NCBI RefSeq assembly: GCF_037039395.1
Contig: NZ_CP146242.1
Location: forward strand, 2,035,001-2,099,000
Reading direction: 5' to 3'
DNA length: 64,000 nucleotides
Origin: Agrobacterium vitis
GTDB taxonomy: Bacteria > Pseudomonadota > Alphaproteobacteria > Rhizobiales > Rhizobiaceae
Shown here: one piece after another, positions 57,963 to 64,000 of the stretch
Layout: each line of letters opens with the position of its first letter
How positions within the stretch are numbered: position 1 is the stretch's first letter
Position numbers and translations under genes: made by a program
The notes under the pieces: model-generated
What the model saw: the letters and a program-made list of their open reading frames with translations, nothing else
What the model was told of the DNA's origin: nothing
Databases searched by the model: none

Positions 57963-59126
57963 TCAATCCGCCAGCCGTTGTTCGGTAAGCCTGACCCAGT
58001 AGGAAATGCCGTAGGCGATGGCCTCGTCGTTGAAATCATAGGCCGGGTTGTGAAGGCCTGCCGTATTGCCATTGCCAATCATGATATAGGCGCCGGGCCT
58101 GGCCTTCAGCATGAAGGCGAAATCTTCGCCTGCCATGGAGGGGTCGACGTCGGTGTTAACATTGCCTTCGCCAACGATATCGATGGCGGCGCGGGCGGCA
58201 TTGTCGGTTTCGTCAGGATGATTGGCTGTGACCGGGCAGGGGCGCTCATAGATTACCTCTGCTTCCGCCCCATGGGCGCTGGCGATGCCAGCGACGATTT
58301 CGCGAATCCGGCGCTCTGCCATGTCCTGCGTCTCATCGTCGTGGGTGCGCACCGTGCCGGTCAGTTCGGCCTGCTCGGGAATGATGTTGTGGGTCGTTCC
58401 CGCCTGAAAGCGGGTGACGGAGACGACGACCGAGCGCACCGGATTGGCGCTACGCGCTGCGATCAATTGCAGATTGGTGACGATCTGGGCGCCGATGGCA
58501 ATCGGGTCGATGGCACGGTGCGGTTCGGCAGCGTGGCCGCCACGGCCCTTGATGGTGATGAAGAATTTGTCCGGAGCGGCCATGATCCCGCCCTTGCGGA
58601 TCGCGAAGGTGCCGACCGGCATGCCGGGCATGTTGTGCATGCCATAGACTTCGGCAATGTCGAAGCGCTCCATCAGGCCGTCTTCCACCATGGCAAGCGC
58701 GCCTGCGCCGCCCTCTTCGGCGGGCTGGAAAATCACGGCGACGGAGCCGTTGAAATTGCGGTTCTCGGCCAGATATTTCGCAGCACCCAGCAGCATGGCG
58801 GTATGGCCATCATGGCCGCAGGCATGCATGCGGCCATCGGTTTTCGAGGCCCAGGGCTTGCCGGTGATTTCCTGCAGAGGCAGCGCATCCATGTCGGCGC
58901 GAAGGCCGATCACCCGGCTGCCATCGCCGCGTCCCTTGATCAGGCCGACGACGCCGGTGCGTCCTAAACCCGTCACCACCTCATCGACGCCGAATTCCGT
59001 CAGTTTTTCCGCGACAAAGGCAGCCGTCTCATGGACGTCATACAGAATTTCCGGATTCTGGTGCAGATGATGGCGCCATTGCCGGACATCGGCTTCCAGT
59101 TCTGCGGCGCGGTTCAAGATTGGCAT
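57963..59126 (-). CDS. M20D-family amidohydrolase (hippurate hydrolase-like)
   Basis: 387 residues. A metal-dependent aminoacylase/carboxypeptidase fold: IGLRADMDALPLQE near 71-85, the metal-binding HACGHDGHTAMLLGAA near 103-118, EEGGAGALAMVEDG near 138, a dimerisation domain over about 185-300 with GGHAAEPHRAIDPI, and the C-terminal GGEDFAF-like MAGEDFAFMLKARPGAY near 330. The family cleaves N-acyl amino acids, hippurate or indole-acetic acid conjugates, and the substrate is not predictable. It has no signal peptide. It follows tRNA-Arg on the same strand and is divergent from the D,D-carboxypeptidase gene. Confidence 0.93.
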   Translation of the reverse strand: MPILNRAAELEADVRQWRHHLHQNPEILYDVHETAAFVAEKLTEFGVDEVVTGLGRTGVVGLIKGRGDGSRVIGLRADMDALPLQEITGKPWASKTDGRMHACGHDGHTAMLLGAAKYLAENRNFNGSVAVIFQPAEEGGAGALAMVEDGLMERFDIAEVYGMHNMPGMPVGTFAIRKGGIMAAPDKFFITIKGRGGHAAEPHRAIDPIAIGAQIVTNLQLIAARSANPVRSVVVSVTRFQAGTTHNIIPEQAELTGTVRTHDDETQDMAERRIREIVAGIASAHGAEAEVIYERPCPVTANHPDETDNAARAAIDIVGEGNVNTDVDPSMAGEDFAFMLKARPGAYIMIGNGNTAGLHNPAYDFNDEAIAYGISYWVRLTEQRLAD

Positions 59127-59296
59127 CGGTTTTCCTGATCACATGCGTTTGAACCGGGCGGGTCCAGCTCATTTATCACTCGGTTGCAATTGACGTTGCT
59201 GATGGGCTTTGCCATTGGTTCGACATATAGGACATATGGTTGCCCGATGCGAGAGACATTCAGGGTGGCCTGTCCAGTTTCCGGAAGGAGAAGTCA

Positions 59297-60394
59297 TTGT
59301 CCGTGCTGCCTCGCCAGATCCGGCGCGCATTTGTTGCCGTTGCCTTGTTCGCCGCCATGCTGCCATCTACGGTCGCCGCCAATCCCGTGCTGGTGGTGGA
59401 TGTCAACTCCCTGACGGTGTTGGAGCATCAGGATAGTTTCAAGAAATGGTATCCGGCCTCGCTGACCAAGCTGATGACGGCCTATACGACCTTCAGGGCG
59501 CTGAGAGCAGGCGAAGTGCGCCTGGATAGCGTGGTGACGCTGAGTGCCTTTGCAGCGTCGCAAGCGCCAAGCAAAATGTTCTTCAAGCCCGGTTCGAAAA
59601 TGACGTTGGACGATGCCCTGAAGATGATGCTGGTGAAATCCGCCAATGACATCGCCATGGCCGTGGCTGAAAATGTCGGCGGCAGCCAGGCGGCGTTCGT
59701 TGCCCGGATGAATGCCGAGGCAGCCCGGCTCGGCATGACATCCAGCCATTTCGTCAATCCGAATGGATTGCCCGCTCCCGGCCAATATTCCACGGCCCGC
59801 GATCTTGCGGTGCTGGCCGTGACCATTCGCCGCGAATTTCCTGAATATGCCGGCTATTTCAAGATCGAAGCCATTGATACCGGCAAGAAGATCTATCCCA
59901 ATGTGAATATGCTGGTCGGCCGTTTCGATGGGGTGGATGGTATGAAGACCGGGTATATCTGTGCGTCCGGTTTCAATCAGATCACCTCTGCGACCCGCAA
60001 TGGCCGTACGCTGATAACTGTGGTGATGGGCGCCGACAGCCTGGCGGCACGCGCCGATATTTCCGCCAATCTGCTCCAGAAATATTTCGATCGACCCAAT
60101 GCGCAGGGATCGCGCCTTTCGGCGCTGGGGCCTGACAGCGTTGACGGTTTGAACGCGGTGAATGACGTGTCCGCTGAAATGTGCTCCACTGAGGCACGCA
60201 AACGGCGCAGCGAAACCCGTGATGAGACCGGCCGGATGAAGCTGCAATCGCCCTATATCCACGAAATGGCCGCACCGCCGGTGCCAGTCTTTGCTGGCCT
60301 CATCCCCGGCAGCGAGCCGCCGGATCCGCCACCGGCTGCCAAGCAGCAGCAGATGGGCGAGGTTCCGCGCCCCACGCCGCGCCCGCAAATGTAA
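59297..60394 (+). CDS. D-alanyl-D-alanine carboxypeptidase (class A low-molecular-weight PBP)
   Basis: 365 residues from a TTG at 59297, chosen because GGAAGGAG lies six bases upstream and the protein then starts with a clean signal peptide (about 1-28, cleavage after STVAA). The frame is open from 59240. The enzyme trims the terminal D-Ala of peptidoglycan pentapeptides in the periplasm. The active-site triad is complete: S55-x-x-K58 in PASLTKLM, S115-x-N117 in KSANDIA and K217-T-G219 in GMKTGYICASG. The C-terminal 70 residues are proline-rich (PPVPVFAGLIPGSEPPDPPP) and lack an amphipathic DacA-type anchor, so the enzyme may be soluble periplasmic. Confidence 0.92.
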   Translation: MSVLPRQIRRAFVAVALFAAMLPSTVAANPVLVVDVNSLTVLEHQDSFKKWYPASLTKLMTAYTTFRALRAGEVRLDSVVTLSAFAASQAPSKMFFKPGSKMTLDDALKMMLVKSANDIAMAVAENVGGSQAAFVARMNAEAARLGMTSSHFVNPNGLPAPGQYSTARDLAVLAVTIRREFPEYAGYFKIEAIDTGKKIYPNVNMLVGRFDGVDGMKTGYICASGFNQITSATRNGRTLITVVMGADSLAARADISANLLQKYFDRPNAQGSRLSALGPDSVDGLNAVNDVSAEMCSTEARKRRSETRDETGRMKLQSPYIHEMAAPPVPVFAGLIPGSEPPDPPPAAKQQQMGEVPRPTPRPQM

Positions 60395-60436
60395 TGTGGA
60401 GAGCCATTGAATGTGGCACTCCGTGTTTTCTTTCTA

Positions 60437-60527
60437 ATATATCAAGCCTTTGATGCATTTTGACATTGGAAATTCTTTCAGGGCGGGGATGTCTGAGCAT
60501 CTTCGAGCCTTGGTATAAGAAGAGGTC
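60437..60527 (+). promoter_or_regulatory. 91-nt leader of the COG0523 GTPase gene, shared with visR
   Basis: Second copy of the element described at 55607-55697, again ending exactly at the start codon. It retains the GATGT-CTGA-GCATC hairpin (60488-60501, one G-U pair). Between the preceding carboxypeptidase stop and this element are only 42 nt. Confidence 0.7.
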
Positions 60528-61676
60528 ATGACCATGGTTGCCCTTGCCGATCGCATTCCTGTTTCCATCCTGACCGGCTTTCTCGGTGCTGGAAAATCCA
60601 CGCTGCTGAACCGGCTGCTGAAGGATCCCGCCATGCGCGACGCCGCGGTGATCATCAATGAATTCGGTGAAGTGGGGATCGATCACCTTCTGGTCGAAGC
60701 CTCCAGCGATTCCATCGTCCAGCTTTCGGATGGCTGCCTGTGCTGCACGGTGCGCGGTGAATTGATCGATACGCTGGCCGAACTGGTCGATGCCTTGCAG
60801 ACCGGGCGGATCAAGTCTCTGTCGCGGGTGGTGATCGAAACCACCGGATTGGCTGATCCCGCGCCGGTGATGCAGTCGGTGATGGGACATCCTGTCCTGT
60901 CGCAGTCTTTTCAGCTGGAAGGACTAATCACCGTGATTGATGCCGTTAATGGCGAGAGAGTGCTGGACAGTTACAGCGAAGCTGTCCGGCAGGTGGCGGT
61001 GGCCGACAGGCTGGTGATGACCAAGGCGAGCCTCGCTGATGACGGTGCCGTCGCAAGGTTGAAAAGCCGGATTGCCGGGCTTAACCCTCGGGCTGTTGTT
61101 GTCGACGCGGAAACATCGGCTGCTGGCGAAGCGGTCATCCTCAACAATGGTCTTTATGATCCGGCGACAAAAATGCCTGACGTGGCGCGGTGGTTGCAGG
61201 AAGAGCAGCAAGCGGGTGATCATCGTCACCACGACCACGACTACGACCACGACCACGACCATCATTCCCACCATCACCATGACGATGTCACACGTCACGG
61301 TGCCACCATCCGCTCCTTCTCCATCCTGCATGACGATCTGGTCGATCCGGCGGCGCTTCATATGTTCATCGACCTGCTGCGGTCGGCTCATGGCGAAAAA
61401 ATGCTGCGGATGAAGGCGGTGGTCGGGCTTAAAGACGATCCGGAGCGGCCTGTCGTCATTCATGGTGTGCAATCGATCTTTCATCCGCCACATCGGCTGG
61501 CAGCATGGCCAGATCCCTCCGACCGCCGGAGCCGGCTGGTGATGATTACCGATGGGCTGGACGAGGCCTATGTGCGGGATCTGTTCGACGCCTTCACGGG
61601 TAAAGTGGCGATCGATCGGCCGGATCGGAAGGCTCTGGAAGACAATCCCCTGGCAGTGCCGGGCATGACCTTCTGA
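60528..61676 (+). CDS. COG0523 (CobW/YjiA) family metal-handling GTPase
   Basis: 382 residues. A SIMIBI-class GTPase with Walker A GFLGAGKSTLL (17-27), the metal-binding CxCC motif C70-L-C72-C73, ETTGLADPAPVMQSV around 103-118 and a guanine-specificity region TKAS near 165. A histidine/aspartate-rich stretch (about 230-255, up to four His in a row) separates it from the C-terminal CobW_C domain (about 265-370). Members deliver zinc or cobalt to client enzymes; a His-rich insert favours zinc or nickel. It is not near cobalamin genes. An upstream ATG two codons in (60534) is an alternative start. Confidence 0.93.
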   Translation: MTMVALADRIPVSILTGFLGAGKSTLLNRLLKDPAMRDAAVIINEFGEVGIDHLLVEASSDSIVQLSDGCLCCTVRGELIDTLAELVDALQTGRIKSLSRVVIETTGLADPAPVMQSVMGHPVLSQSFQLEGLITVIDAVNGERVLDSYSEAVRQVAVADRLVMTKASLADDGAVARLKSRIAGLNPRAVVVDAETSAAGEAVILNNGLYDPATKMPDVARWLQEEQQAGDHRHHDHDYDHDHDHHSHHHHDDVTRHGATIRSFSILHDDLVDPAALHMFIDLLRSAHGEKMLRMKAVVGLKDDPERPVVIHGVQSIFHPPHRLAAWPDPSDRRSRLVMITDGLDEAYVRDLFDAFTGKVAIDRPDRKALEDNPLAVPGMTF

Positions 61677-61700
61677 TCGGCAGTTATCTCGGACGCTGTT

Positions 61701-61964
61701 TTATCGGCTGGGCATCTGATCCGGTTTGCTGATCACAAAGCGGTGACCGGTCGCGGATCTCTCGCTGGACAGCAGGATATATCCGTCTTCCCGGCAGAAA
61801 TGCGGGATATCGATGATCGCCAGCGGATCGGTGGTTTCGACAATGAGCCGGCTACCGACCGCCATTCCAGACAGACGTTTTCGCGATTTCAGCACGGGAA
61901 GCGGGCATTTCAGCCCTTTGAGATCCAGAATGTCTTCGGGCTCCGGGGTCAACTCCGGGGTCAA
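61701..61964 (-). CDS. tusA: TusA-family sulfur carrier
   Basis: 87 residues. The family signature is DLKGLKCPLPVLKSRK with active Cys20 in the CPxP motif, followed by the beta-alpha-beta fold (GSRLIVETTDPLAIIDIPHFCREDGY). It passes persulfide sulfur, for example towards tRNA thiolation or cofactor assembly. Its ATG overlaps the stop of the upstream L,D-transpeptidase gene by 4 nt, so the two are translationally coupled, an unusual functional pairing. Confidence 0.9.
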   Translation of the reverse strand: MTPELTPEPEDILDLKGLKCPLPVLKSRKRLSGMAVGSRLIVETTDPLAIIDIPHFCREDGYILLSSERSATGHRFVISKPDQMPSR

Positions 61965-63340
61965 CGGGCGGCCCAGAATTTCCAGAAGGGTTTTGCCGCT
62001 GGCTCAGAGGCTGCATCCATAGCCACCATGCTGGACTGCGGCGGCGGCGGCGCGACCGGGTTCGGCGCGGGAACCGGGCCGGTGGCCGGGAGGGCGACAG
62101 TTGCCGTCTGGGTCGGGTCGATGGTGGGCTGAGCACCAGAACTCATAGGACCAGGACCGGCAGCACCGGAACTCGAAGTGCCAGAGTTCACTGTGCTTGC
62201 CGTCTGCGGATCGCTTGGCTCGCCATAGCGACCGGTCTTGGCGGAATTGCCCAGCGATGCGAACAGCGGGGCGGCTGTCGCTGCGGTTTTCCGTGGGCTG
62301 ATGACCGGATTGGCCGGGTCGGCGACCTCGGACAATTTCAACAGTTTGCCAGCCTTCAACGCCGAGCCTGTCGGAGCATAGGCCAGGTCGCGGCCTTTCT
62401 TCAGGTCGGCAACCAAAGCCTTGCGTTCGGCTTCGCTTGGATCGTACCAGACCTTGTCCTCATATTTCTTCATGGCCTTGGCATAGTCGCGGCTATAGGC
62501 GGAATTATAGGAGGCAAGCGCCGCAGACAATTGCGGTGGCGTGCTCATCGGTGGGCAGGCACCAGCGGCATTCAGGCTTTTGCCTGCTTCGACCTGCTGG
62601 TTGAAGACATATTTCTTGTCGCAAACCCCAACCTGCGGCGGTTGTTTGGTGACTTCAAACTGGTCATAGCCAGCCTTCAGCATCTGCCAGAAGGGCATGT
62701 GGGTGCTGTAGCGATGCCGGGCCATGTTTTCTGCGGTCATGCGGAACGGAAAGGCTTGCAATTGCACGGTCTGCTGGCCGCCGCGAAAAGCATCGCGCGC
62801 AAAGGCATAGATTTCCAGGATCTGGGCATCCGTCATCGAATAGCAGCCGGATGACGAGCAGGCCCCATGGATCATCAGATTGGTGCCGCTGCGATTGTTG
62901 ACGGCATCGTATTTGTTGGGAAAGCCGGTATTGATCGCCAGGTAATATTTTGAATAGGGATTGAGATTGGCGGGTGTCAGGGCATAGAAACCCTCCGGCG
63001 CCTGCCGGTCGCCTTCCTTCTCTTTCGGTCCCAGTTTCCCGGACCACGCACAGATCTGGTAATCGGCGATTTTCTCGAAACGGCCGTCAGTCTTGGCCTT
63101 CCAGATTTCCAGAACGCCTTCTTCCTTGAAAATCCGGATGGCAATCGGCGAATTGCGCTCCATGCCCTTGGCCTTCATGGCGCTCAGAATTTCAGGGGGG
63201 AGCGGTTGCTCTACCTTGTTGGACACATTGTCCGGCATCTTCTTTTCACTGACGCTATCCAAGGTGTCGTTGCACCCTGCCAGAAGCAGAGTGGTGGCGA
63301 TCAGCAGGGCGGCGTTTGAAATGCGCATTGTCGAGCTCAA
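61961..63340 (-). CDS. YafK-type murein L,D-transpeptidase lipoprotein
   Basis: 459 residues. A lipoprotein signal (about 1-23) has lipobox LLAGC with Cys23. The L,D-transpeptidase (YkuD-fold) domain covers about 60-210: AIRIFKEEGVLEIW, then the catalytic motif with H158 in NLMIHGA and Cys166 in SSSGCYSMTD. The C-terminal half (about 250-459) is proline/alanine/serine-rich and disordered-looking. Family members cross-link peptidoglycan or detach bound proteins in the periplasm. A tusA gene overlaps its 3' end; the upstream neighbour is accA on the same strand. Confidence 0.9.
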   Translation of the reverse strand: MSSTMRISNAALLIATTLLLAGCNDTLDSVSEKKMPDNVSNKVEQPLPPEILSAMKAKGMERNSPIAIRIFKEEGVLEIWKAKTDGRFEKIADYQICAWSGKLGPKEKEGDRQAPEGFYALTPANLNPYSKYYLAINTGFPNKYDAVNNRSGTNLMIHGACSSSGCYSMTDAQILEIYAFARDAFRGGQQTVQLQAFPFRMTAENMARHRYSTHMPFWQMLKAGYDQFEVTKQPPQVGVCDKKYVFNQQVEAGKSLNAAGACPPMSTPPQLSAALASYNSAYSRDYAKAMKKYEDKVWYDPSEAERKALVADLKKGRDLAYAPTGSALKAGKLLKLSEVADPANPVISPRKTAATAAPLFASLGNSAKTGRYGEPSDPQTASTVNSGTSSSGAAGPGPMSSGAQPTIDPTQTATVALPATGPVPAPNPVAPPPPQSSMVAMDAASEPAAKPFWKFWAAR

Positions 63341-63684
63341 CTGGGTCTCATTGGGGCGAAGGCATTATGTCAGAACAAGGATGCGTGAGCATGTCCTGGT
63401 CATGGGACTAAGAAGCACTGATCATCCAGGCGGGACCATATCAAGTCGGAGCCTGTCGATCCAGTCTCGATCCTTGCCCGAATATGGTTTCTAAAGTGTG
63501 AATGACTGCCGATTGCCTATGGTGGACACTTCCTGCCTTGCCTGAAACGAAGGTTGGAGTATCCAAAAAGCTTAGAGCGACAGCCCTTGGTTATGACTGT
63601 CGCTCTAAGACCTAATTGAAACATTTATGCGGCACATCACCCGCTATATTCTACGGTCATGAAAGGTGCAGCGTTCTCGGCGGT
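63341..63684. other. 344-bp intergenic region between accA and the L,D-transpeptidase gene
   Basis: No gene is supported. It contains the stem-loop at 63571-63609 and presumably the minus-strand promoter of the transpeptidase gene in 63341-63570. Confidence 0.4.
63571..63609 (-). terminator. Hairpin downstream of accA, probable terminator
   Basis: A perfect 13-bp stem (CTTAGAGCGACAG, 63571-63583, with CTGTCGCTCTAAG, 63597-63609) with a 13-nt loop. On the minus strand it is followed by CTTTTTGG, and it lies 76 nt after the accA stop. Confidence 0.65.
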
Positions 63685-64000
63685 TTACAGGTTGCGGCCG
63701 ATATCGAGGAATTTCTGGCGCCGCGCCGCGCGCAGTTCCGCGCCGCTTTGGCCAGACATATCCTTCAGTGCCGCCGCGATGGTTTCCCCGGTGCGGTCGA
63801 TAACCGTTTCGGGATTGCGATGGGCGCCGCCAACCGGCTCGGGAATGATGTCGTCGATAATGCCGAAACCCTTCAGGTCTTCCGCGGTGATCTTCATGTT
63901 GGTGGCGGCTTCCTTGGCGCGGGTGCTGTCGCGCCATAGAATCGAGGCCGCACCCTCAGGCGAAATCACCGAATAGATGGCATGTTGCAGCATGTAGACG
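63685..64000 (-). CDS. accA: Acetyl-CoA carboxylase carboxyltransferase alpha subunit, 3' part
   Basis: The gene enters from the right edge; the frame is open to base 64000. The 104 or so visible residues are the C-terminal end of the alpha carboxyltransferase: [51 protein letters not shown], and a final helix ending KFLDIGRNL. It transfers carboxyl from biotin to acetyl-CoA to make malonyl-CoA for fatty acid synthesis. The N-terminal half is outside the window. Confidence 0.94.
   Translation of the reverse strand, partial: VYMLQHAIYSVISPEGAASILWRDSTRAKEAATNMKITAEDLKGFGIIDDIIPEPVGGAHRNPETVIDRTGETIAAALKDMSGQSGAELRAARRQKFLDIGRNL

Noticed and set aside
60443..60513. Leader peptide encoded in the shared visR/COG0523 leader
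   Set aside because: The common frame has an in-frame TGA in the visR copy, and differences are not concentrated at third codon positions.
61216..61290. GACCAC tandem repeats as a non-coding microsatellite
   Set aside because: They lie in frame within the GTPase gene and encode the His/Asp-rich loop.

Overview
The window is about 64 kb of chromosomal DNA from an alphaproteobacterium, most likely a member of the Rhizobiaceae (Agrobacterium/Allorhizobium/Rhizobium group). The indicators are the chemotaxis operon order icpA, STAS gene, cheY1, cheA, cheW, cheR, cheB, cheY2, cheD, cheT, followed by fliF and the visN/visR regulators; an F1-only ATP synthase operon (atpHAGDC); a C4-pathway 5-aminolevulinate synthase (hemA); and the sucB ... 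lpdA arrangement. This assignment comes from gene order and recognised families, not from a database search.

Layout. 1-3.2 kb: the end of the 2-oxoglutarate dehydrogenase E2 gene, a MAPEG-like membrane protein, a LysE-type exporter and lipoamide dehydrogenase. 3.2-5.4 kb: a TraB/GumN-family protein and xerC on the minus strand. 5.8-7.1 kb: an IS5-like insertion sequence that has landed in the third codon of a dCache chemoreceptor gene (5.8-9.4 kb). 9.5-17.6 kb: priA, a small membrane protein and atpHAGDC. 18.4-20.8 kb: L-lactate dehydrogenase, an ArsR-type regulator with a cysteine pair like that of persulfide sensors, and a LysR regulator. 20.9-28.8 kb: the NAD-dependent molybdenum formate dehydrogenase cluster fdsG-fdsB-fdsA-fdhD-fdsD plus an oxalate/formate-type transporter; fdsB carries an apparent 2-nt deletion. 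29-31.3 kb: an orphan soluble PAS chemoreceptor and a CheW, followed on the minus strand by a compound palindromic repeat. 32-38.2 kb: tamB and tamA. 38.4-43.2 kb: a small lipoprotein, hemA with an FNR/FixK-type site upstream, a serine hydrolase and dxr. 43.4-56.5 kb: a candidate 35-residue membrane peptide, the che operon, cheT, fliF, visN and visR. 56.5-64 kb: an AI-2E family permease, tRNA-Arg(CCU), an M20 amidohydrolase, a D,D-carboxypeptidase, a COG0523 GTPase, tusA, a YafK-type L,D-transpeptidase and the 3' end of accA.

How it works together. Most of the window is core metabolism and envelope maintenance plus the central motility block. In that block receptors signal through CheA/CheW to two CheY proteins, CheR, CheB and CheD adapt the receptors, CheT probably drains phosphoryl groups from a CheY, and VisN/VisR would sit at the top of the flagellar regulon. 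The formate block would import and oxidise formate to make NADH if fdsB is intact.

The most informative anomalies are the precisely reconstructable IS insertion in the receptor gene, the fdsB frameshift, and a 91-nt leader shared at identical spacing by visR and the COG0523 gene. I did not see a CRISPR array, prophage, toxin system or complete novel defence system.
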